Source: Clavelina lepadiformis (lineage: Eukaryota > Chordata > Ascidiacea > Aplousobranchia > Clavelinidae). Taken from it: a stretch of DNA of 64,000 bases. Numbering within the stretch: position 1 is the stretch's first letter; each line of letters starts with the position of its first letter. A model generated the notes under the pieces. That model worked only from the letters and a program-made list of their open reading frames with translations, searched no databases and had not been told where the DNA came from. The position numbers and the translations under genes are program-made. This document shows positions 18,570 through 30,800 of this stretch, one piece after another. Location: positions 2,792,501 to 2,856,500 of the forward strand of contig NC_135247.1 in assembly GCF_947623445.1 (NCBI RefSeq), read 5' to 3'.

Positions 18570-20689
18570 ATGGTATCAATTTTACATCCCCTAAAATTTG
18601 TTCTTTTATGTTCAAATGTATGTCTAATGACAATCATTTTTCTGATGCATAAAAGTGTTTTCTGAAAGCCCAAGAGTTAAATTACAAATATAATGCTTTT
18701 AACGTTGCTTGGTGCCTCTTTTTATTATATACCATCGAATAATGAGTTAGTATGGTCTATTTATCCTTTTTGTCTAAGGACTCACACGAAAATGTTATTT
18801 AAGGATAAACGTTAATGCCATTTCAAACTCTACTACATAAATGCAATGATACAGTTTTTGGGTCATTACGTGCTTTTGGCGAATGCTATGACGATGGGAG
18901 TTTTTTCATCATCAAAGAACAATTGGCTACAAATTGGCAACAATTGGGTTACAAATTTTATTTTGTTTTAATGGTCATGTAACAAAGTTCTTGTTGTTCT
19001 TCTTGATGAAAACTCTAAATTAATGGTTTTATGAAAAGCAGATTGAGACGATTTTTTTTTTCAAATGTCATGAGCTTGCTTACAGCTTGCCACAAACCAT
19101 GCTTGGATAGTTGGAATTGGTCGTTGCAAACTGTGTTTTTGACTACAATATGTGTTTTGAAGTGTAGTTATTATTCTTGTATGCATGCTATATTGTTGGG
19201 TGGGAGTAACTGCTTTTTTTGTCTTTTTTCCTCCTCGCAAGGTTTTCTGATTGTTTTCTCACGAGAGAGGTTGTGCAGACATGGCCTCAGTCTAAATGTT
19301 GTGCACATTGCGTGATAACGGTGAGATATAATCAACCCAAAAATGTGATACGTTTTTCTTTGTATCATAGCCGAGGTACATCAAAAATTAGATCAAAGTT
19401 GAATTGTCAGCTTCTCGGTAATGTTGCTAAAAGGCAAGCAAACTGACAAAAAAATAATAATAAAGCCATAAATGTCTTGGAAGAAGTATTAATTATGTTT
19501 CTAAAATACTCTATAGTAATAATTAATATGTATACTTACCGTAATTTCAATTTTGTGATTTTAATTTTAACGTGGGGTAACTTTTACACAGTATAGATAT
19601 CTTCCTGATTACAAATACAAAAGGGGGCTGCTTGTTGGTAATAAAAACTAAAAGTAATAAAACTAAACAGTTAAAATTGTTTTACGAGTCAATCCATGAT
19701 TATCTTTAAGCCCCTGAGAATGAAAGTGAATTTTGTTAAATGCTACAACTCGTAGCATATTTTTTTAGTTCTTTGTTTATATTTAGAAGCGCGAAACTGT
19801 GTGAAAGAAATGAGCAAGTTAAATAATTAAAACATGTTTTGCCATGTTTAAGTATTGGCTGTTATATGTCATATGTTTAAAGTTATTTTTTAAGTTTTCT
19901 TGTTAATCTAACTTAAATATTATAAAATAGTACCCTAAACCTAACCTAAATTTTCCTTTTTGTCTAAATCTAACTTCAATTAAACCCGAAATAGGTTAAA
20001 TCGACTTTTAGTATACCCAGTATTCATGTAAGTATTCATGTAAGCTAACCGCGTATCTTTAACAGCGTGCTGCGTGACTTACAAACAGGGAAATAATCAC
20101 TTTGTTCAGTATTTTCACTACTTCAATTACTGTAAACTGTAGTTTAGACACGTCAAGCGCAAAACATTTTGTTAGGTTAGCTTTTGCTATTTGCGCATAA
20201 ACCCAGTGCTAGAACCTTTCTTACAAACACAGTGTTTGCTTTTTATTTAAATTTGCATTTCATTACAATGATTAATATTCATATATATTCGGATTATATA
20301 GTGTCATCTTTTACTATATTAAACAAGTAATATCTTACATATTATTAAATAGATCAACATTTAAATGTATACATATGTAGTATAAATGATTTCATACTAT
20401 CCAGGTTAATGTCACGTTTCAATGCTTTACACATCTGTTTCAATTTAAGTATAAAACTAACTAAACCATGTTTGATAGAACTATCCATAAGCAAAATAAA
20501 AAAAACCCGTTGAAGGCTTATACTTTGAGAGTTAGTTTGATTTAGTTAAATCTGGAGTGGCAAGCTCAAGCTTTCGAAAGCTCGTGTCAATAAATTATAG
20601 TTATTCTTTGAGATGCTACTCTATTCTACTCTTGATTTTGTTATACTATTGACGTGAATCCGCTTCTGCTATCATTAACCTTTTTGTAA
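18570..20689. other. Intergenic stretch with a copied cPLA2 intron
   Basis: No gene recognised. Two pieces of structure are visible. Bases about 19,205-19,550 resemble 22,440-22,750, an intron of gene A just below its exon 14, including shared atcatagccgaggtacat and cataaatgtcttgg strings and a copied donor region. Bases about 20,570-20,630 resemble the end of the inverted-repeat element at 4634 (shared cgaaagctcgtgtc). The rest is AT-rich sequence. Confidence 0.6.
19205..19550. repeat. Partial copy of gene A intron 14
   Basis: Similar to 22,440-22,750 in the same orientation: aggttttctgattgttttct against aggttttctaattgttttct, then the same gtgagatata, gatacgttttttctt-like and cataaatgtcttgg strings. 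It ends at a copied exon 14 donor. It appears to be what is left of a segmental duplication of the cPLA2 array. Confidence 0.7.
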
Positions 20690-23600
20690 TTAGATCATCG
20701 AACAGTAGTTAAATATATTCCAAGGCTGTGAAGATGAACGACGATTGGAACAGTAAGCTATCTGCTCCAGAATTGTCTGTAAAAATATACACATGGCCAA
20801 TTTTTAACTGCGTACATAGTAACTTTCTATTGTAAAAATGTAAACATAACACGTTTGTTGCGCATAAAACTTTAGTTTTATATAGAACGTACGTCTAAAT
20901 GTAGAAGTGTGTTAAATTCCATGAGTTGGCTCAATTTGTCAAACTGCTCGTTTGTGTATTGGAAACTGAATGTGGAATAAGGGCTTTTTCCAGTCGTTGA
21001 AAATATATTGAAGTCGCCCCAATTATCCTCCGCTTCACGTGCTACCCCTGGGTTAACGTAAAGGCCTATATAAGCTTTTGACCTTGAAATACCTTGATTC
21101 TCTATTATTAGCGATAATTACTACGAAGTACACAGCCATAGTAATCAGAAAGGAGAACCTGGAGCCGAATATTTTCTAAAGTTGATGTTGACCAAGACAA
21201 AGTGGATCACTATCGGCGCCTTTTCATTTTCTTCATCCCGGAACACATAACATTCTTTCAGTCCTTCTTTCTTGTATGTATCTCGGCTTATTTTCGGAAA
21301 AGGCATTCCACTCATCTGCCCATTCTTCAGCCAAGTAGAGTTCCTTACAAAATCAACATCAAGTTAATATCGTAAGCATAAGCATTGTTGGTCATCTAGT
21401 GGAGTTTAGAATGCTGTATTTGATTCGCTGGAACAACTCGAATGACTACTTGCCTCCAAAGGATCCATTTCGTCTTCTTTCCTTCCGCTGAAATCAAACG
21501 AGAGAATGATGTCGACGCGTCTCTCTGCACGTAGCATAGGTGGGTAGGGTGAGTTGAATGCGATGCCAGCGTCGGCCAAATATACTGTTTTGCGTTTTGT
21601 TTTTAAAGGCTCGTTGATTTTCTGGAAATTGGCATCTGCTGAATAGTTAAATAAAGTTTTTTTTTTCGTAACGAAGTAAGCTTTAATCACCCTGCCCGGT
21701 ACCAGCTTACTCTTATACTTACCAGCGTCGTTGCTTGATGTTTCCTCAGTTGCTTGGTTTTGTAGAGCTATGTCTCTCATATAGTTAAATACCCTGGCTG
21801 TTCGACGACCTCGGGTCTAAATACATACAGATCGTTTTTTAAGTTACATAAATAGTTAAATTTGTAACACTTTCGTAAGTTGAGCTTTAGTTGATTTTAC
21901 AGTAATAATCAGTCAGAGAAGACATGCCAACCAGTAAAGATAGCGCTACATAATCGTTTTTTAAAAGTACCCGCCCTTGTTTAAAAACAACCTGTTTGAT
22001 TTAAGTTTGGTGGAATAGTGATTCTGTATAGTTACTTTGCAGCTGTACGCTCCCCGCTATAATTATTGTCAACTATTAATTTCGAACTTATATTAGAATA
22101 TTTCTCCAATTGACGTAACGATAATGCAAACGCTAGATTCTCAGTAGTTGACGTTGCAAAATGGCACGGCATATTTTGTGAGTGTGTGAGCACGTTGATT
22201 AGGAGATTCCCTCACTTATAGGCTACAATGGCTTGTCGATCTACTGTCGTGAGTTGTGTATAATTGACTTTAAAGTAATCCAATGCAAAACCAATGAGCG
22301 TTTGGTGCTGTATGTTGGCCAGGATACTGGTAAGTCGTTTGAGCAGAAGGTTAATAAATGGGAAGCAGTTATCACAAACGTTTTAACCCTTTCTGTTGAT
22401 TGAACTCGAGCTCTATTTCTTTCGATCGTTTACGCCTGTGTTTTTTGCCTTTTTTCTATCTGGTTAGGTTTTCTAATTGTTTTCTCGAAAGAAAATCTGT
22501 GCAAATTTAACCTCTTCCACACGTTTGCACATTTCGTGGCCCCGGTGAGATATAAGAAACCCAAAAATTTGATACGTTTTTCTTTATATCATAGCCGAGG
22601 TACATTGAAAGTTTGATTAAAGTTGAAAGTTGCTAAAAGACAAACAAACTGACTAAAAAGGATAATGAAACCATAAATGTCTTGGCAGAAGTATTAATTG
22701 TGTTTCTAAAATTCTTCATAATAATTAATATGTACTTACCGTAATTTTCTCAACAAACCAATTTCCAAATCCAGCTCCACTTTTAGATTATTCTTGATTT
22801 GTAACATTGCTCTCGCTAATAGCGGATCCATTGTTTGTTCTAATTACGACAATACGTAAAGTAATAGCAGTAGAGTTGTTGTTCGTGAACATTTTGTACT
22901 TGGGTAGACACTTTCAGGTACACATCTTACTCAGATTGAGATGTTTCGTCAATCGTTTCCTTTGTTGCGTTTTCCATAGTTTCGTCATCGCTGCCATCCT
23001 CGTCGTCATTTACAAGCGTCACTAGATAGGAGTTTACAGATTTTACAAAAGTAACAATTATTATCAAAGAAGAGAGATTTTAATTTTCAGTGCAGAAAGA
23101 TTGATAGCTTAAAGCATTAAAATGTAACAAAACTTGTAGACCACGGCTTCAAACTAAAAATTTTCAGTCATGCTATATATTTTATGTACGTATATTCCAA
23201 ACCTTGTCGCAAGTGTTTACAGCAGGAGCCTCCTTGCGCTTGGTCGTTCTGGTAGTGCAAGTCTATTTCGCCATTTATATCTATGTCAAGCTCAGTTTCT
23301 TCAGAGTTGTCTGAAACTTTGATTTTGTCTTGATTCTTGTTGAAAACTTCGGAAACAACCACAGCAAATGCGCTTCCCCATATCCCCTTTGTAAGCATTA
23401 ATGTATAAATTGCTGCGGTAATCTGATTAACGTCAGCTTTATTGTTATCTATCGTGCAATTTATACCATCATATAATGAAGTGGAGTTTCCTCGAAGATT
23501 TTGAGCAAAACTCCTCTGAAAAACTTTTGTCCAAAATGTTTGGTATCCATAAAAGAACCGTACTTTGAAATCCCAATTTCGAACGGACTGAATTCAACCC

Positions 23601-25588
23601 AATCTGTTCGAGCATATACAAGAATTAAACGAAAATTTTCTTTATACCCGGCCTGTCATGCACTCACCGTGAAATGTCTTGGCAGTTTTCCTTCGGCCGA
23701 CATGGATGGCAGTCAGAATCGGCAACGGGGCTTCTACTTTTATCTTTTCTTGAAAGTTGGACAACTTTGCGGTATTCTTTTTCTTTGTGTTGTATTGGTT
23801 CAAACACCGTTAATACAGATTCGTATTACTTAACTATTACTAACTCCTATTACCGGAAAACTTACTCTTAACATTTGAAATCTACGCACCTCTTTTCCTA
23901 GGAGCGCATCTCCGATTGTCATACCAAAGTTAGAGAAGTTGGTTGCCCATTGTTTTTTTTTGCCTTGGCGCTTTTCCTGTAAGTAAAAAAGTTAAAAAAG
24001 TGTTGTTTGCGATTAATTTTGAACTGTTTTAATTTATTTTGTTACCGGTAACGTAAGATGTTTCTGATGAAAATCCTCAATGCGTGAGTTTCAATCTTTG
24101 ACCGAATGTCGTTGTTTGTTTCATGAGGTCCATTAGTTGGAAACGTTTCATTGGCGTATAATGCAGCAAGATACCTGATTACCGATAGCGTATTTACTCA
24201 TTGTTATTATACTGCTGACAGGAAAATCGTAAATACCTTTCTGACTCACTCACCATGACGACCCAGACAGTCCATTGACGTACATGGAGCAATCTAGGAT
24301 ACCGGTATCGTGAAGAGCTTTCATAACTCCAGCGTAACCCACCATGGCTCTGTATCCACCACCTGATCCAAGGACCCCAATCACAGGGACCTGAAGTAAG
24401 CAGAGATTAAAAGCTGTTTGTCGTTTTGTAAATTGTATTTGAACAGTTGTAAATCATTTGCACCTCATCTGCAGTACTTGATCCGTTTTGTTTTCCATGC
24501 TTTTGCAACAATTCACGCATAGAGTGGAAAATTTTTTGCTTTCTCGCCTTACGATAACTCACTTCTTTGTCACAAAGTGAACTGCCAAGTCTAAGATCAG
24601 AGTCGTATCTATGACAAAATTGGATTTAGTAATAATGGAATATATTGTATTGTTTGTATACTTTGTGAGATATCTATTTAACAAACGTCGAATTACACAC
24701 TCTCCTTACAAACGTTTTTACCTTTCTTCTGCTTTGAATTCTATATCCACTTGAGCACTCTAAAATATTTAAAATTAGTGAAAAATAAGTTAATAAAGCT
24801 TATTTGTCTGAATATCCTGTGGTTTTCGCTTACCCCTTCAAAGTCAAAGGTTTTTTTCACATTGTCTCCTGAGCTTAGGGTTGTAAGGTCAAAGTTTACC
24901 GTTCCCAAATGTCCATCCTTACCCATGTTCGAATCCATCAAAGTAATCTACAGAACACACAAACGTTTGTCGTTTGTCATAGATTTTTATTGTTTCAACA
25001 AAATCATTGCTTCTAATATATTTTCCAAAATGTTGTCGGACGGGCTGGTTAACATGCAATAATGTTCCGAAACCTCTGCAATGATGTCAGTCTTGTCAGT
25101 CGGTAGCAAAAATACGAATTCCTCGTTCCATTCTGGATCAGAAGTATTGTCGACGTGTCGAGTTTGTTTACGACCCTGGGGTGCCCCCTTGACGTGTATT
25201 TGAACGTAAGGATCCATTGTGTGGACTACATAGATAACAACAACTGAAAAGTTGAAGATTTGTCGATACATAGCGCCGACATAGGCAATCGAATGGATCT
25301 TAATCATTTTCTTACATTTATACTTCAACTTACTTATACTTTGGTTGACGATATTTCGTCCACATATTACGCGCACAGTTAGTTGGACGCGAGGTGTTTC
25401 TTCGGCCTAAACGATTACAAGGTGTAAGTTATACCTTACTGCAGAACCAGTTTGGCGTTGTTAACAATAATCACCAATACCCGTAAAATACAATAGTATA
25501 CATCATGCATCACTGAGCTTACAACGAAACCAACTATGGATATTTGAAAGCAATTATATTGGATTTGACTTTTGTATACCTGAAACAT
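20690..25588 (-). pseudogene. cPLA2 gene A, decayed
   Basis: Nineteen exons follow the shared cPLA2 plan: 25580-25588 (MFQ), 25334-25406, 25074-25225, 24834-24947, 24722-24759, 24464-24608, 24254-24390, 24046-24174, 23890-23976, 23668-23776, 23467-23603, 23203-23386, 22931-23021, 22740-22839, 21723-21816, 21454-21638, 21159-21343, 20893-21047 and 20690-20776. The C2 domain, GSGGGYR, GLSGS and ADAG motifs remain. Three lesions are visible. Exon 9 is 7 nt shorter than its paralogues and runs into TGA at 23919-23921. Exon 14 has TAA at 22788-22790. Exon 17 lacks 2 nt after 21317 where paralogues read AAG. The first C2 calcium-ligand Asp is also replaced (HTMDPY instead of DTPDPY), and exon 16 uses a GC donor. 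An active full-length enzyme is unlikely; a truncated C2-containing product cannot be excluded. Confidence 0.82.
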
Positions 25589-27895
25589 ATCTTTCGCCCA
25601 AGTTGTTCATTTTTTTATTTAAGTCTTTGCCAAAGTGGAATTAATCAGCACATATATTGGGCTGTAGTGTAGCTTTCCCAAAACACTTGCTAAGTTTACT
25701 ATGTTTAAGCACACTAGAAATTTGTAAAAAAGAAACCATTCTTGGCATTAATCGTGAAATATTCACCAATTTAAAACTTTGCAGCTTACTACAGCTCATC
25801 TTGTGCACACTCGTTAAATTAACAGTTAAATACCGAATGTGATAGCAACATGGAAATAAAGGAATTGTCGTAAACACATTACTCACCTCATTATCTTATT
25901 AGCTTGAGGTTTGTTAACGATTTAGTCATGTTTGTTGAAACTGTTTGTAGACAAGTTTTTATTGTATAAGTTATCAGACGCATTTGCATGGGTGATTGTG
26001 ATGCTTATGAATAAGAAAACATGAATAATATCAATATGAATAAGGAAACCTCGCCTACGTCAATAAATCAAAACAATTTATATTTGTTTGAGCGGTGTTA
26101 GTGATTACTGTTAAGTTAACGCCACGAGGCGTACAATGTTGTACATAAAATTTAAATTCATACAATATGAATTACAGACTAACTACGAACGTATCTTGTG
26201 CATTGCTCAAGCCTCTATCTTTTTGCTGCGTTCACATAATAGTTATAGTTAGTTGATGTCCTTTGTTGTGCTTGAATTGCGAAAACTGCGTATTGATCTA
26301 TATGACTACATTAATCAGTTATACTTTTAACAAAGCGACACGCTTTCTTAAAGCCGAAAAGTTTTAAATACTATAACTATAGAAATCTAATAGAGCGGAA
26401 ACATTTGTTGCTATCCACATAATACCTTTTTAAGCATAGACACCTGCTGTCGGGAATTTTTGCAACGAAATACAGTTCGGTATATTTGCTTTGTTTGAAG
26501 CACAGGTGGGCATATAGAAACTTGTCTCCATGCAAGCTATTAATATCTCTTGTCTCCATGCAAGCCACAAAAAACTCCCCTGGTGTTGTTGACTGACATT
26601 TTCGGCACTGAGTAATTTTTTCTGACTTCAACCAAGTGGAGTCGATTAAAGTCGTCATCAAGCGCGCAACGCTAGTTTAACTCATTCCAGCTGTTGTTGT
26701 AAGCGCTTTGCATTGTTTGTGATTTGGTAAAGTTGAACCAAATATGTAGGAAATGTTTAGTTTCCATGGACGGTTTAGTTTTGGGGGATGTTTGCTTGGA
26801 AAGCATTTAGACTGTCGTAGGTTGGAGATGATTTGAAAATTTTGCAAATATCGAAGTTTTTCTAACTAACTTGTCGCTTACATTAAAATTATTGGAAAAG
26901 ACCTATTTTGAGGGGGGGTGGTGAACATGCCTCCTCCAACTTTTAAACAATTGTCATAATTTATTACAATTGGAACTGTATTCTGTAACTGCCAACGCAT
27001 ATCAAACCAAGTTTCCCCCTTCAAATTTTTCTAGCACACTCGTTCCCAGGTTGTTTGTATCCTACGTTGACGTATGGCTTTAGTATAGTTTCTGTGAAGT
27101 TTCTTCCACGAATCTTTCAAAAAAACTCGTAGTTTCTAGATCACAAACTATAATCTACGAAAACTTCCATGCGTATTCTTCTAATTTCTGTCCTTATGCT
27201 AAGTTCACCGACTTCTTTATAGTTGGCGTCATGTTTCTGTTCTGGAATAGCGGAAACTACTTAAAATCATGATGCATCTATCCAAATAAAATATCCAACC
27301 TTGCAACTCAATAAAACTCCACCGGAAATTAGACGAGGTGTTTAAAAGAAAAAAAGGCGGAGGTGTTGTGGAGTTTTGAAGGTATTTCCATGACCCATTT
27401 CCGTTTACATTGTGCAATTCTATACCCTAGACTCTGTTCCTGTTTTGACAAGAGCTGATGACTTGTGATTCGTGCTTGAAACATATTTGTGTTTTATATG
27501 TGACATCAAATAAATTATTTCGATGTCCGTCTTAAGTTTGATGCAAAAGGCGTATATTACAAAGGTACTAAAATCACTACAAACTTTAAACCAACTTCAA
27601 ACATCCAATTATTTTTTAAACATACAAAATGATCAGATAAAAGCTAACTTCTGTTGTTTTATTAATCACACATGTACATAGCTATAGTCGAGATTCTAAA
27701 TATAAAACTATGAATGAGAAATGTATAACTTAGATGGTTTGTACCAGGTCAACTGTCTGCATCACAACTGTCTACGATAGTAGAGGTATAAAGTAAATTA
27801 AGTGACTACGTGGAGTAACATGTTGCAATTTGCTTCCATACACTTGAAAATTGATTGCAAAAGGGATGGTATGCGATTAGTCATGTCTAAATTTT
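25589..27895. other. Intergenic region between genes A and B
   Basis: About 2.3 kb holding the promoter side of gene A and the 3' side of gene B. I see only random short ORFs and a G-rich run near 26,910. No repeat family or conserved exon was recognised. Confidence 0.4.
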
Positions 27896-30800
27896 TCAAC
27901 TTCGACGACGACCCAAACGAAACAATATTTGCTCTATTATCGTCTGCAAAACACAAAATTGTTACATAACAAATATGATGTCGCGTTCTTAGGTATCTAT
28001 TGCAATACCGGTACACTCTTTTTTATGAGAAACTGCGTATAAGAAACTGGGAAGGCTGCTTCTCGAAAAGATAACAAATTTCTGTAGACTATCGGCCCAT
28101 ATGCAGTCCAAAGTTAAGAAAGGTTTCTTGATTGTTATTTGCACCAAAGTTTGTTCATTGAACGAGCTAAAGGTGACAATGTTGAAAACTTAGCCGTAAT
28201 TTTGAATTTTGTTCTTGTTTTTTGGAGGCTGTTGTACCATAAAGTTTGGTTTGAAATAAGTTTATGTTTTATTAGTTTAGGACGCTTTTACCGTAAAATT
28301 TGTACCTAAACTTCGAAAAGTAATGGCTATATGCTGGTTACTAGGAACTCCAGTTTCAGTCCAGAAAGTTTCTCATAAGTGAGGAGTGTATAGGCTACAT
28401 ATTTGTATACCCGTAGTACTTGCACTTTGACATTATAAGGTATACTTACGTTCACATGCAGAAGAGTATTATATTCCATTAACTGGAATAGCTTATCAAA
28501 CTGCTCGTTAGTGTACTGAAAGTTGAATGTAGAATAAGGGTTTTTCTCTGCATTTGCTTTTTCTGTTGGAAATATTTCAAAATTACCCCAGTCATCTCTT
28601 TCTTGTCGTGGTACACCTATATAATCATAATCACCACAGTTAGGGCGATATCCGCTGCATGATTCCGCGAAAGAATATTTAGGTTTGTCAGTCTATGAGG
28701 TGGAGTGTCTAGTAAATCTATGAGCACATCTCAACTATACGCAAACCTGGAGCTGAGTATTTTCTGAAGTTGATGTTGCACAGTACAAAGTGGATCACTA
28801 TCGGCGCCTTTTCATTTTCTTCATCCCGGAACACATAACATTCTTTCAGTCCTTCTTTCTTGTATGTATCTCGGCTTATTTTTGGAAAAGGTAGTCCACT
28901 TAAATTTGCCCATCTTTCGGCCAAGTAGAGTTCCTGTTCGGAGAAAAATATTAATCATAAAACAATGTATTTGGTTTCACTCGCTAGCCTTAATGATTGT
29001 AACACACCTTGCTAAATATACTGTAGATACAGTCGAATCCGCTTAATTCGGACACCGGATAACCCGGACAACCGCTTTATTCGGCCAAAATGCTCGGGAA
29101 CGGAACAAAAGTAAAAATTGAACGTAAAAAACTCCCGTTAATTCGGACAATTCTCCGCTTAATTCGGACAGAGGTTCGCAATTCCATCGTTAGGTTATGA
29201 AACAATAAACAGTACTTCGTTCGTTTTAACACAAGATGCAATTGCATTATGAGTGATTATGGTGAAACAATGACGATCAATGCAGTAACAATCGACAATG
29301 AACTGATATAAGGCCGTGCCAGCTTCATAGTCGCTTTTACTTCTGTACAATTACGTCCATCTTGTAGAACAGAATGGTACAGAAAAGTTTAGCAGATAAA
29401 GTGAATTGCTCACTAAAGTAAACGAAGAAAAAAATAAAGACGCTTCCAAGACACTGTAATATACAGTATTTTTTGAATCGTTTGGTATCGAAATACTGTA
29501 CAATACAACTACCCTGAAGGTATAACTCTTGTGCGTTTTATGCGATCAGTGCCAATTACTGCAGTATAGCGCAGCTGCAATTCTTTTATTACGCAACAGT
29601 ACAGTATTTTAAATGCGTTGTCTGCCTTTACGCATGACCTGAAACGAAAAATTGATTTTCCGCTTAATTCGGACAAAGCCGTTTCTCCGCTTAATTCGGC
29701 CAAAAGTGATCGGAACCAAAGTGTCCGAATTAAGCGGAGTCGACTGTATATACCGACCTGTAACGGATCCATGTCGTCTTTTTCTCTTGCGCTGAAATCA
29801 AACGAGAGAATGATGTCGACGCCTCTCTCTGCACGTAGCATTGGCGGGTAAGGTGAGTTGAATGCCAGGCCCGCGTCAGCCACGTAGACTTTCTTTCTAC
29901 TCACTTCTAATCGTTCATTGATATTGTCAAAAGCTCTTTCTGCGTGACAATTGATTTAATTGTTTTGGAAATATTAATTAAACGCTTTGTCAATTTTATT
30001 ATTTTGAAAAACGTCATAATATAGTGCATGGAATAACGTTGTTTTGCTTACCTACTTCTACTCCTAGGGTTTTTTCTGGAGCAGCAAAAGATATATCTCT
30101 TAAGTAATTGAAGACTTTTGCAGTTCTTTGACCGCGTGTCTTAATTTTGTTATAAATGACATTCAAATCAGACGTTTCAATCATTACTTACTACTATGGC
30201 TTATATCATAAACTTAATGTAATTGCAGCTTTCTGTTAACATTAGCTTACCTGAAGATTGTCCACACCAAACATTTTTTCAAGAACCCAACCCGAAATTC
30301 CACCGATGTTAGTTGACTCTACTTCAGTGTTTTCTTCATTGTCGCTGTCATCACCATCGCCTCCGCCGATTAAAATATCCGGTCTGAAAAAACTCAACTA
30401 TATTGGCACAATGTTTCTGCGATTATTAAAGTGTAGTTACGTTTTTAAAGATATTGTTTGAAAACATCGTTAAATTTACATAAACTCTTCCTTTTTTGGC
30501 ACGTTTGGTGGAAGTGGGAGATTTGCGTTTGCTTCTTCATCGGTCTCATCATCATCATCGAAAAATTCCAGTGGAACTAAAACAAAATCAAAGCTAAATC
30601 GACTGCCTAAATAATAATAATCTACAGCAAAGGACAACTTGTCATTATGCGTTATCAAAAGAACCTTCTCGTAGCATCTTTAAGCTGTTTTCCATTTGCA
30701 AGTGAAGATGAGCAGACTCTGTTCCAATTGTTTCCGTTAGGTCTCGTAAAGGAGAAATCCCCGGTCCAGTTGATGAAGCTTCGTCATCACCTAAAATCGG

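Noticed and set aside
26377..26661. 94-aa minus-strand ORF between genes A and B
   Set aside because: No splice context, no motif, and composition like the surrounding intergenic DNA.
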